64,000 bases of DNA from Haematococcus lacustris (Eukaryota > Chlorophyta > Chlorophyceae > Chlamydomonadales > Haematococcaceae), in NCBI GenBank assembly GCA_030144725.1, contig JASKMD010000031.1, positions 2,575,775-2,639,774 on the forward strand, read 5' to 3'. Below the pieces are notes generated by a model that searched no databases, had not been told where the DNA came from, and saw only the letters and a program-made list of their open reading frames with translations. A program made the position numbers and the translations under genes. Of this stretch, positions 57,301 through 64,000 are shown piece by piece. Position 1 is the first letter of the stretch. The number at the start of each line of letters is the position of its first letter.

Positions 57301-60300
57301 GAGTGCAAACAAAGGAGAGCAAACAAAGGAGTGCAAACAAAGGAGAGCAAACAAAGGAGTGCAAACAAAGGAGTGCAAACAAAGGAGTGCAAACAAAGGA
57401 GAGCAAACAAAGGAGTGCAAACAAAGGAGAGCAAACAAAGGAGAGCAAACAAAGGAGTGCAAACAAAGGAGTGCAAACAAAGGAGTGCAAACAAAGGAGA
57501 GCAAACAAAGGAGTGCAAACAAAGGAGTGCAAACAAAGGAGAGCAAACAAAGGAGAGCAAACAAAGGAGTGCAAACAAAGGCCCCAGTGCTCACTGAGGC
57601 CCCCTGTGGGCCGCACCTGCAGGAACTGCTGCAAAGAGACCAGGCCTGAGTGTGAGGGGTCTACCCGCCAGAAGGCCTCCCGCAGCACGTCCTTGGTTCG
57701 CGCGGCCGGGGCCCGGGCGGCAGCACAGCGCTGCTCACTCAGGTACCTCAGGTGCCTGCAGCGGAGGGAGGGCGACAACGCTGCACTGCACTACACCAAC
57801 TTGTGCTGCAAGACCAGGCGTCTGCTGCAGTGGGAGGGTAATGATGACATCATTGCTCAACCCGAGTGTACACCTAAGAACAGGCGCCTGTTGCAGTGGG
57901 AGGGTAAAGATGGCATCATTGCTCAACCTGAATGTACATTGAAAATCAGGCGCCTGTGGTAGCAGGAGGGATCAGGCAGGTGTAGCAGCGCCATGCATTC
58001 AAACAGTGGGCGGCTGCAGCATGCGGCCCTGCATGCGTCCCATCACGTGCTCCATCATGTGCTTGGTTGGGTAGTCCATCGGCCAAGACCCAGCCAGCGT
58101 TACAAGCTGGCCATCCAGGTGATCATGGTGCTTGGCAACAGCAAGCACAACAAGAAATCCAGCCAGACAGAAGAGGAGGAAAGAAGACTACTCCGGCAGA
58201 ACTGGCATGCATCAAGGGAGGAGCTTCTGCCTGGGGCACGGCCTGCTCCCACCGCCAGTCAGCCAGGGTACCCGCTGGAACAGCGGACTGGTTGCCAGGC
58301 CGGGCGGACAGCCTGTCAGCAAGGGATCCTTTAGGCCACCCCTCCCTTCTCCTCCTCACCGCCGCATCATGTTTTCTAGCCGCTGGTTTGCCAGGCGGAT
58401 AGCGATTTCCTTGTTGCGTTTCCAGAAACGGGCGTCCAGGCGGTCCCACACCCTCTGCAGTGAGCCACACAGGTCTGGGGCTCAAACCCCAGTGCTGTGT
58501 GAGAATGGAGAGGAACCCAGAGCACTAGAGGCAGGAGGGGCTAAAAGGCAGGTTGGGTGGGGAGGGTGCGTAACTGCTGCTGACAAAAGAGGCTGGCTGT
58601 GGTGTGCTGGCTGTGGTGTGCTGGCTGTGGTGTGCTGGCTGTGGTGTGCTGGCTGTGGTGTGCTGGCTGTGGTGTGCTGGCTGTGGAGTGCTGGCTGTGG
58701 TGTGCTGGCTGTGGTGTGCTGGCTGTGGTGTGCTGGCTGTGGTGTGATGGCTGTGGTGTGCTGGCTGTGGTGTGCTGGCTGTGGTGTGCTGGCTGTGGAG
58801 TGCTGGCTATGGGGCGCTGGCTATGGGGCGCTGCAGTGCACCGTATGACCTGAGTCCAGGGCTGAAAGTCAGGAGCCCGGGTGTCACGGTCCAGGCAGTT
58901 CCTCAACGCATGCACTCTCTGGTGAGCTGACAGGCGGGACAGCACCTGCGGCCAAGACCAGACCAAAGCAGACCAGGGCTGGGGCAGAGCCATCTAGGCT
59001 GGGCCAGCACCAGGGACACCAGGGACAGCATGTGAGTGTGGATGGCAGTGGGGTGGGCACACTAGGGGTTGCCACACGATACAGCTCCGTCTTGGCAATT
59101 GGAGCTGGCGGCTGAGCAGGACAGAGCAGCGGCAGAGTATAGGGCTGAGACTATTCATTCAGGATTGCGAGCTATGAATCGTGACACAGACCCCGACGCA
59201 TGCATTGCATGGTAACAATCGGCCAGGGCCAGCTTTTGAGGCAGGCAGCTGCAAGACAGTGGGGTTAGCCTGGCCCCTGGCGCACCAAGACTCGATCTGT
59301 TTCTTGCAGCTTCTCTACCCCCTTCCCTGCCATGATGGGGGCAAGGTCGGAGCGGTTGAAGTAGCGCTTCCCGTCCACCAAGCTCCTGAACAGCACGGAG
59401 CAGGCAGCAGGCAGCCAGCCCACACTGCCCATCTGCAAGCCCTACATAGGGCATGAGCCATAGCAGACACACAGCTCTGCCTGTCGCCTGACGTGACGCT
59501 GAATTAGATGTCTGCGACCCCTGCACCAGGCCACTTTGATAAGCACATGGTATACAATGCCTGGCATCCCATCAACTCAGACAGCCAAGTCTAGCAGTGC
59601 CATAGAAAGAGCTCGTGCTGTGTGGCCTTGTTCGTGATCTCTAAAGATGTCTGCCTGCGCCACAAGCCCAATTGCAGCAAGTATGTTGAACAGGCGTAAG
59701 GGTTACCTGATTATCACAGTCTTCACTAATCCTATAAGATATCCCTAAGCCTTACAGCACGTTGCAGGGGGTGGGGACAGGGAGGTGGGTAGCAAGGTGG
59801 GTAGTAGCAAGGGGCAGTCGGGCACGTGCAAAACAAGTGCAGGGTGTGCCTGAGCTATGACAGGGACAGTGACTTAACCCCCACCCTCACCCCAAAGCTG
59901 AGGCCTGCGATTGACTACCGACCCTACCAAGGCTGCACTAATGCCTGCTGGCCCTGGAGCCCAGTCCCAGTGCCCTGCACTTGCCCTCACCCACACTGCC
60001 CTCACCCACACTGCCCTCACCCACTCCCAGTGCCACCACCCACTTGCGCAGGCTGGCTTGCTGCTCAGTAGCGGGGCCTGCCAGCCGAGGCTCAGCTTTG
60101 CTCAGCCCAGAGGGCTCCAAGATCTACGGCAGCAAGTTGCGGGCCAGGGCCAGGGTAAAGGCCAAATGTCAGGGGTAGGGGTCGAACCTGGGGTCTGAGG
60201 CATCAGGATTGGGACGGGCAGGAGGTCCTCACACAACAATTGTGACACGGGACCAGGTTCAGAGCCATGAGTATCCAGTCTCAACATCACTGTGCTGTGA

Positions 60301-61618
60301 CCCTGCACGTATGGAATGGCTTCTGAATAAATGTCCATAGGGGGTGCCCTTGCCACTAAGACCGCAGTAAGAGTAGGGGTGGTCCTGAACTAACTGCAAA
60401 GGGCTATGAGGGTCCCCTCCAGTGCGCCACCAGGGGTTGGTTTATAGCTGGCAAGGGTGACCTATGGAAGGAGCGCTTTGGCAGTAGAGGGAGTTAGTGT
60501 CTGTCTGTCCTCCACAGGCATGAGAGGCGTGGTGGCAGCCTGCGCATGGTGCCTGATGCTGACCTGGAAATGTCCTTTGGAGGTGCGAGAGTGAGTGACA
60601 TCGCCTCCTGGGTATAAGTAGCTATGAGCAGGTGATAGCAGACATGAGCCTAGTGGCGCAATGCCTCTGAGGGAGGTGGTAGGCGACCATGGCCATGTGT
60701 ATGCCATGTGTAGGCCATGAGCATGCCATGCTATGGGAACACCACACAGAAAAAACACTGTTTTGTAGTGGTCCACAATTAGTGTGTTCGACTGCAATGA
60801 AGGCTCAAGGTTGAGGGCCAAGGTGCTGACCTGGAAATGGTTTGTGGCGCCAGTGAACAGGCGTTCATCGTTGAAGGGCTGGCCGTAGGCGCTGATGCTC
60901 CAGTAGGCTGGCAGGTCACGCTTGGCCGGCACATCACGGCCCCAGTACTGAGCCTCCTTGATGTGACGCAGCTCCGCCACTCGAGCCTGCCCGGTCAACA
61001 CATGCATTGTGAAGGGAACACATGAACACGTTGCATTGCCACTCATCCGGTGCACACTGCCTTCCCAAGACATCCATGACCTCAATTGAATCACAGCCAC
61101 TGGGTCGGGACCAGCAGACATTGCAGGCCACTACCCTAGCTGCTTCACACCCTCCAGCTGAGCAGCAGCTAGAGAGGTTCCAGAGCCAAGGACGTTCAAT
61201 TGCTAAGCTGCATAGCCGAACCACTGCAAGTGACAGAAGCGGGAGACAGGGTAGGAGGGAGGGCAGTGGAGGAGGGAGGGTAGGGTAGGAGGGAGGGCAG
61301 TGGAGGAGGGTGGGCAGTGGAGGACGGAGGGCAGGGTAAGAGGGAGGGCTGGGTGGGAGGCAAGGCAGGGAGGTGCCAGGTTGTCCAGGCACATACCATG
61401 GCGTCCCCAGCTCCTCCACCTCCTGCTGATCGCGATGGCGGAGGCCTCTCTCTTGGAGCACTGCTGGGTCTGGCTGGTGGGCCCCCAAACAGCACACTCT
61501 TGCCCCCAGCCCCAGCCCTGGCTGTCACTGGCCTGGGTCCAGGGCTGCCAAAGCTGGACAGCAGGCCTCCCCCTCCACCACCTCCTCCCATGCGTTGGGT
61601 GGATGACATGGATGCCAT
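41360..61618 (-). CDS. EF-hand/HELP/WD40 protein of the EML (EMAP-like) family
   Basis: A microtubule-associated beta-propeller protein of roughly 1430 aa. Exons: 61397-61618, 60831-60986, 59286-59432, 58850-58945, 58360-58454, 57617-57755, 56003-56188, 55483-55614, 55154-55377, 54649-54792, 54189-54308, 53231-53345, 52678-52771, 52231-52310, 51659-51886, 51087-51338, 50928-51008, 50699-50777, 50231-50322, 49580-49729, 49073-49177, 48895-48951, 48046-48200, 47769-47865, 47277-47389, 45465-45604, 44726-44812, 44439-44496, 43811-43901, 42730-42797, 42438-42573, 41360-41656. Phases agree at nearly every junction. Order: Gly/Ser-rich N-terminus; EF-hand-like DPSHSGLVSLQQFL and YGFDKDGLLPYVVF; HELP motif EHVYGYAG; tandem EML propeller repeats (FVATGQ, SYGVKHMKTW, CSGHSGNLEHLDWS, LGFPVMGIWP, GHSSHVMSARFS). 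A likely coding block near 57995-58135 (MDYPTKHMMEHVMGRMQGR) does not fit the phase. Five introns carry Fanzor-family insertions. A ciliary role is inference. Confidence 0.82.
43060..43743 (+). mobile_element. Fanzor-family element, truncated copy B
   Basis: Lies in EML intron 42798-43810, antisense to the host. 43085-43195 is shared with copy 5 (60568-60672). 43262-43499 keeps only the last ~79 codons of the Fanzor-like frame, including RWLDRDCNAALNMQRIGES, joined to foreign sequence by an internal deletion. The tail 43500-43743 is almost identical to that of copy C and ends GGGCCAAGGTGCTG. Confidence 0.8.
44596..44702. repeat. TGGTG pentanucleotide repeat in EML intron
   Basis: About 21 TGGTG units with one A variant, in the intron between EML exons 44439-44496 and 44726-44812, ending 24 bp from the 5' splice site. 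Confidence 0.95.
46138..46977 (+). CDS. Fanzor-like (TnpB-related) C-terminal nuclease fragment
   Basis: A 279-codon frame inside copy C. Fanzor proteins are eukaryotic relatives of TnpB, RNA-guided DNA nucleases carried by transposons. Seen here: LVVFFGAASIG (residues 32-42), where TnpB has its RuvC-II region; VDEHRTTRVSSAVNG (76-90), matching the VDExRTSxxCxxCG motif but without the zinc-ribbon cysteines; VRGMMWCP near residue 135; a Lys/Pro/Gln-rich linker; RWLDRDCNAALNMQRIGES (about 216-234), matching the RuvC-III motif DRDxNAAxNI; and the basic tail KEYPGLGYKRLRDKP. Glu78 lies about 40 residues after the canonical RuvC-II site, consistent with the relocated glutamate reported for Fanzors (from memory). 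RuvC-I is absent, so this fragment should not cleave DNA by itself. The start codon is nominal, as an upstream exon is likely. Confidence 0.75.
   Translation: MSATMCALCAWLPLEKDMAEVFMERHGRAKQLVVFFGAASIGTAGGWGADAVLRACCKVVCRPRGTDQRRGRVVLVDEHRTTRVSSAVNGQQPCERQLIKRRPTRPVNWKPPAGQLEERLVRPAWSQQCDQPVRGMMWCPVVAPRKPSQAPRSSQEASQPAASEPGPSSPLPAKRSKRTEAGQPAEPTQPTKDKGKVKAKGKAAKAKPAPQPGRWLDRDCNAALNMQRIGESKWRPLELCWWPEQGKLPAKGKEYPGLGYKRLRDKPHTAQQQQPAEAQ
46978..47232 (+). ncRNA. Candidate Fanzor guide-RNA (omega-RNA-like) region
   Basis: In TnpB/Fanzor systems the guide RNA is encoded at the 3' end of the nuclease gene and runs to, and past, the element's right end. Here the 255 bp from stop codon to right end are highly conserved between copies B and C, and its last ~110-150 bp are kept in copies 3-5 that have lost all protein coding. 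It contains the hairpin ACAAAACACTGTTTTGT (47150s; at 43665-43681 in copy B). Whether it is transcribed is unknown. Confidence 0.4.
48400..48480 (-). repeat. Short dispersed repeat, copy 2
   Basis: GGTGGGAGCAGGCCATGCCC and following bases are the reverse complement of the cores at 58208-58254 and 61760-61803. Located in EML intron 48201-48894. The AT-rich stretch 48476-48600 follows it directly and may be part of the element. Confidence 0.75.
48476..48600. other. Strongly AT-rich segment in EML intron
   Basis: About 125 bp with TTATTATTATATATATTC and TATATAGTTA motifs, sharply unlike the GC-rich surroundings. It could be a TTA-rich element tail or a small insertion of organellar DNA. No coding potential. 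Confidence 0.7.
51527..51642 (+). mobile_element. Fanzor-family 3'-end copy (copy 3)
   Basis: Solo right end of about 116 bp in EML intron 51339-51658, antisense to the host. Begins AGGCCATGAGCATGCCATGC and ends GGGCCAAGGTGCTG, 16 bp from the host 5' splice site. Confidence 0.8.
52345..52505. repeat. Dispersed repeat pair, member 1
   Basis: Shares CCTGGCATC, CATCAAC(C/T)CAGACAG and CAAGTCTAGCAG plus flanking bases with 59545-59700. Both lie in EML introns in the same orientation. Divergence is considerable, so this is an old duplication or element. Confidence 0.55.
52824..53186 (+). mobile_element. Non-autonomous Fanzor-family element (copy 4)
   Basis: About 363 bp in EML intron 52772-53230, antisense to the host. 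The left part CAAGGGTGACCTATGGAAGG is shared with copy 5, and the right 210 bp with copies B and C, including GTGCATGTTTTGTCATGCCA and the terminus GGGCCAAGGTGCTG. The nuclease frame is entirely deleted. No inverted termini. Confidence 0.8.
54308..54374. repeat. CA dinucleotide repeat at EML splice acceptor
   Basis: Two CA tracts separated by CGTGCTTT. In EML (minus) orientation it is a GT tract running into the acceptor TTGCAG of exon 54189-54308. Confidence 0.9.
54477..54575. repeat. Duplicate of EML exon 53231-53345 start and its acceptor
   Basis: GCATCGGAGTTGGCATGATG and the following bases match 53321-53375, which is the first part of an EML exon plus its 3' splice site; the right part, CGCA(C/T)TAGTA...GGGGAATAATGTGCTGA, matches 53496-53533. 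The duplicate lies in the upstream intron (54309-54648). It could act as a decoy acceptor. Confidence 0.7.
56212..56295. repeat. 13-bp tandem repeat, unit CCATACCTGTCAG
   Basis: About six units in an EML intron, 24 bp outside the acceptor of exon 56003-56188. Confidence 0.9.
56548..57580. repeat. 14-bp minisatellite, unit GTGCAAACAAAGGA
   Basis: 1033 bp, about 74 units, in EML intron 56189-57616, ending 36 bp from the 5' splice site of exon 57617-57755. Units are nearly identical; the main variation is GTGC versus GAGC, with a single CATAC variant at about 57279. The unit lacks stop codons in most frames, so five frames stay open for over 350 codons; none is a gene. Confidence 0.97.
58165..58255 (+). 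repeat. Short dispersed repeat, copy 3
   Basis: GCATGCATCAAGGGAGGAGC and CCTGGGGCACGGCCTGCTCC, preceded by an AGAAGACTACTC-type purine-rich stretch, match 61720-61803. In an EML intron or partly antisense to a doubtful EML exon. Confidence 0.75.
58593..58835. repeat. 14-bp minisatellite, unit CTGGCTGTGGTGTG
   Basis: About seventeen units in EML intron 58455-58849, ending 15 bp from the 5' splice site of exon 58850-58945. The unit is unrelated to the 56548-57580 array despite the same 14-bp length. Confidence 0.95.
59545..59700. repeat. Dispersed repeat pair, member 2
   Basis: Diverged match to 52345-52505 (CCTGGCATC...CATCAACTCAGACAG, CAAGTCTAGCAG, AAGATGTCTGCCTG), in EML intron 59433-60830. 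Confidence 0.55.
60462..60828 (+). mobile_element. Non-autonomous Fanzor-family element (copy 5)
   Basis: About 367 bp in EML intron 59433-60830, antisense to the host. Left part shared with copy 4, middle with copy B, right ~150 bp with all copies. The terminus GGGCCAAGGTGCTG ends two bases from the end of the intron, so only the GT of the host donor lies between the element and exon 60831-60986. Confidence 0.82.
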
Positions 61619-62461
61619 GCCTGCAGCCGCTGGCCAAGGTGCTTAAGGTATGTTAACCTTACACCCTAACAAGGGTGGGTGGCAATCCCACCCTGCATGA
61701 CAGCAAGCCCTAAACACTGAAAAGAAGAAAAGAGAAGACTTCTTGGGCAGACCGGCGTGCATCAAGGGAGGAGCTACCGCCTGGGGCGCAGCCAGCTCCC
61801 ACCACCCTTCCTAGGAGCATAGGGACCCCCTCCCTGACCCCTGCCTTGAGCCTGTAGCTAATCCACGAGAGTGTCTGGCGACAATACTATGTGCGCATGT
61901 CAGGCAGTGGGTTTGACTGCGAAGGTTGAAGTTGTGGTGCACAGCAGCTGTGGTGAGCAGTGCTGTTGTAGCTGGACACGGTAGCTAGACTGGGAGTGTA
62001 ACCGGGAATTTAGCATGCACAGCGTAGAACAGAGCACTAAAGAGTCGCTGCAGCTGTGCTCCCTGCTTGTTCAGGACCGCTTGACCGCCTGCCCAAACCT
62101 CAGAATGTGGTGCATTGCTCAGAGCACTCCCTGGGGGTCATCAATATCCCTGGGGGGGCCACCTGCCTGCCCGCCTGCTGCCCACGGTTGAAGCCTGGGC
62201 GTCATTGCGACCTCGGCTGCCTCCAAGCTGCTCTGCCATTTTGAAGAGTTGTCTACTCTAGCAGGGGTCGCGTTGCTGGGGTACCCGCGGCACGTCGCAT
62301 GTCCGACACGACAGTGTTTGACCAGCTTGCCCTCAACTCCGTTCCTCTCTCACTAATACCTTTAGCTCCAAGAGGCACCAAGAGGGTTCGCTATTCATAC
62401 TTCTCAAAAAGCGCGGTCATGCATTTGATTTCGTGTATCGGTTCTGTCGCACAACAACAGC
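61619..62461. other. Divergent region between EML-like and CFAP141 genes
   Basis: 843 bp between opposing start codons, so it contains both promoters. It also holds dispersed repeat copy 4. No TATA element was identified with confidence. Confidence 0.5.
61720..61803 (+). repeat. Short dispersed repeat, copy 4
   Basis: AAGAGAAGACTTCTTGGGCA followed by GCATCAAGGGAGGAGC and CCTGGGGCGCAGCCAGCTCC. Located upstream of the EML start codon. Confidence 0.75.
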
Positions 62462-63010
62462 ATGTCATACGTGCCGAAGAATGTGAAGGACAGGATTGCG
62501 CTCGAGACTTCCTTGCAGGAAGCCAAGGCACATGCCGACGAGCTGCAGCGTGGGAGGAATGTAGCGGACTGGCACGTAAAGGATGCGCGGGTAAGGCTGT
62601 GACATGTCGGGTCGCAGCAAATGGTGGGCCCAGCGTCGTGGCTCACGACTCGCCTTCGAGCACCTCTGCCTACACTCTATAATCAGATAAGCACCAAACG
62701 AGAAGCATTGGGCGCCCCTCTCTTAACGAACTGCTTGGTAGCACAGTACCCTGTTCCTGGGACGACATCGACAGCTCGTCAAGACGGCATCAAGATGGGT
62801 GTGGAGGTACAGCCACTGCATTACACCCATGCATCCGTCACCCTGAATACTACCTTGGATTGCCACACACACTTGAGCATGTCCCCTGTTGTGCAGATCT
62901 TGAAAACTGCACGGCAAGCGCGTCTGAAAGAACTGTATGAGCGGGAGGCATTAGCCTATGAGGCGGAACTCCATGGCATGGGTTTGTCACTGGTTAAGCC
63001 ACGCCAATGA
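62462..63010 (+). CDS. CFAP141: Cilia- and flagella-associated protein 141
   Basis: CFAP141 (human C1orf189, Chlamydomonas FAP141) is a small microtubule inner protein of ciliary doublets. Three exons join in phase 0: 62462-62590, 62687-62737, 62897-63010, giving 97 aa; the human protein is about 100 aa. Exon 1 starts MSYVPKNVKDRIALETSLQE and is helical. Exon 2 is ISTKREALGAPLLTNCL. Exon 3 carries ARQARLKELYEREALAYEAE and LHGMGLSLVK, matching the conserved RQAxLxxLxExExxxYxxELxxxG core of the family. All splice sites are GT-AG. The gene lies head to head with the EML-like gene. The assignment rests on remembered family sequence, so one search would settle it. Confidence 0.8.
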
Positions 63011-63042
63011 CATAAGAGTGAACAGGATGACCACCAGGTCAT

Positions 63043-63436
63043 AGCTGTGGGTGCAGCATGAGCCAGCAGGCGGGGTCAGCACGAGTCAAAAAGCAGTGCA
63101 CGAGTGGGGGAGTTGGCCCACCTTCACCACCACCCCACATCAGTTGACTGGACGGCACATCCTCTGCCTGCAGCCCAACGAACACGCCACCCAGTGGTTC
63201 AAGCCAAGCTGGTAGTAGCAGCAGGCAGGGCTTGGGTGCACCATGCTAGGGTGCACCATGCTTAGCTGACCCAGAGGTAGGTACCAGCAGCTAGCGATGG
63301 CCAGCCTAGCTGGTGCTACCCAGCTCTGGGTCAACCCCGCCCTCACCTCCTCCAAGCGCTCAGCAGTGCCGGCACCATCCCACAGCAGCTGAAGGATGAC
63401 CGGCAAGTTGCAGGGTTTACTTGTGATGTCTGACAT
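63043..63436 (-). CDS. Possible small gene, two exons
   Basis: Exon 63347-63436 starts MSDITSKPCNLPVILQLLWD and ends AERLEE at a good GTGAGG donor. An acceptor CTGCAG at about 63174 opens AEDVPSSQLMWGGGE in the same phase, and the frame can run to a stop near 63043. Convergent with CFAP141. I recognise no family; it could instead be the first exon of a longer gene whose other exons I missed. Confidence 0.3.
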
Positions 63437-63599
63437 CTTGTGTGAGGGGCCTCATCCTCAGCATTAGCGTCTGCCTGCATTTGGCTGCCTGCCCAGCATG
63501 CTTCTTCTCTGGCATGCTGACAGAGCTGCACGCATCGAGGGTTTGAGTGTTGTATGCAACGGGCTTGGTGTGACGTCTACATCCTCATGACTGATTCTG

Positions 63600-63780
63600 C
63601 ACTGGGTTGTACCTCTCACTCAAAACCTGACCTCTCTGACCCCTCTGAGGTTACCCCTCTGACCCCTGACCTCCCTGACCCTGACCCCCTCTGACCCCTC
63701 TGAACTTACCCCTCTGACCCCTAACTGGTTACCCCTAAAGGTTACCTGACCTCTCTGACCCCTAACTGGTAATTTGGCCC
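63600..63780. repeat. CTGACCCC/TCTGAC imperfect repeat
   Basis: Irregular CCTCTGACCCCT array. The phrase TTTGGCCCTCTACGGT occurs at its end (about 63773) and again at the window's right edge (about 63984), suggesting a larger repeat unit continuing outside. Confidence 0.7.
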
Positions 63781-64000
63781 TCTACGGTACCCTGTTTTTT
63801 GTTACGTGACCATGTAAGGCTAAGCTAATGCTGGCTGTGAGATCTGGATCTCCCCTGTGAGAAGTGTGATGTGGTGAGGTGATCTGAGGCCGGGTTCGAT
63901 TCCCGGGCAGACTTCCTGACAACGCTCAGTCTGTCACGGAGAACTCTGTCACCGCCACTAATCACGCAACATTATTGCCCTGTTTGGCCCTCTACGGTCC

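Noticed and set aside
56548..57580. CRISPR-like regular array
   Set aside because: Units are contiguous 14-mers without spacers, in a eukaryotic intron.
56457..57962. Five overlapping open frames of 350-440 codons on both strands
   Set aside because: They are produced by the 14-bp minisatellite, whose unit has almost no stop codons; flanking EML exons show the array is intronic.
57995..58135. EML exon with MDYPTKHMMEHVMGRMQGR
   Set aside because: It looks coding, but its phase does not fit the flanking exons (58360-58454 and 57617-57755 join directly in phase), so it was left out of the exon list.
62837..63347. CFAP141 nested within a long intron of a gene starting at 63436
   Set aside because: No exon further left continues the 63347-63436 frame convincingly; the EML gene has its own clear start at 61618.
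63840..63930. tRNA gene suggested by GGGTTCGATTCCCGG
   Set aside because: The T-arm-like motif is perfect, but no matching 5' acceptor strand, D-arm or anticodon arm could be folded upstream. Similar isolated B-box-like motifs at 23026, 26716 and 43788 also lack the rest of a tRNA.

Overview
The window looks like nuclear DNA of a green alga, probably a chlamydomonadalean (Volvocales). Genes are broken into many short exons with GT-AG introns, coding DNA is GC-rich, CAG/CTG tracts are common, introns are packed with minisatellites, and the gene set combines cilia/basal-body genes with an organellar OPR/RAP protein. The Haematococcus/Chlamydomonas group is the best guess; the genus cannot be fixed from sequence alone. 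Two 500-N scaffold gaps (10158-10657, 29211-29710) interrupt the assembly.

Layout. 1-2395 (-): TOG-domain protein resembling CEP104, running off the left edge. 2616-9507 (+): augmin subunit HAUS3, 13 exons, sharing a 220-bp divergent intergenic region with the first gene. 10658-29210 (+): SMG1, the PIKK kinase of nonsense-mediated decay, with both ends lost in gaps. About 31400-33287 (-): a partly resolved gene of unknown function. 33768-35105 (-): decayed Fanzor-like (eukaryotic TnpB relative) element. 35857-40733 (-): OPR/RAP-domain protein, 5 exons, about 1015 aa. 41360-61618 (-): a 20-kb, 30+-exon EF-hand/HELP/WD40 protein of the EML (EMAP-like) family. 62462-63010 (+): CFAP141, a small ciliary microtubule inner protein, three exons. 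The right edge is mostly repeats.

Four of the recognised genes (CEP104-like, HAUS3, EML-like, CFAP141) act on microtubules, basal bodies or cilia; the other two act in RNA surveillance (SMG1) and probably in organellar RNA metabolism (OPR/RAP).

The most unusual content is mobile. A Fanzor-derived element family has six recognisable copies. One is old and broken (33.8-35.1 kb). Five younger copies all sit in introns of the EML gene, all antisense to it, and all share an identical right terminus 2-67 bp from a host 5' splice site. The youngest large copy keeps a 279-codon open frame with the RuvC-III-like DRDCNAALNM motif and the VDEHRTT motif, followed by a conserved 255-bp tail that is a candidate guide-RNA (omega-RNA/fRNA) region. 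Other notable items are a ~308-nt near-perfect foldback in an SMG1 intron, a four-copy short dispersed repeat, and two unrelated 14-bp minisatellites. Exon boundaries were read by hand from splice sites, reading-phase continuity and family resemblance; coordinates marked with 'about' are uncertain.
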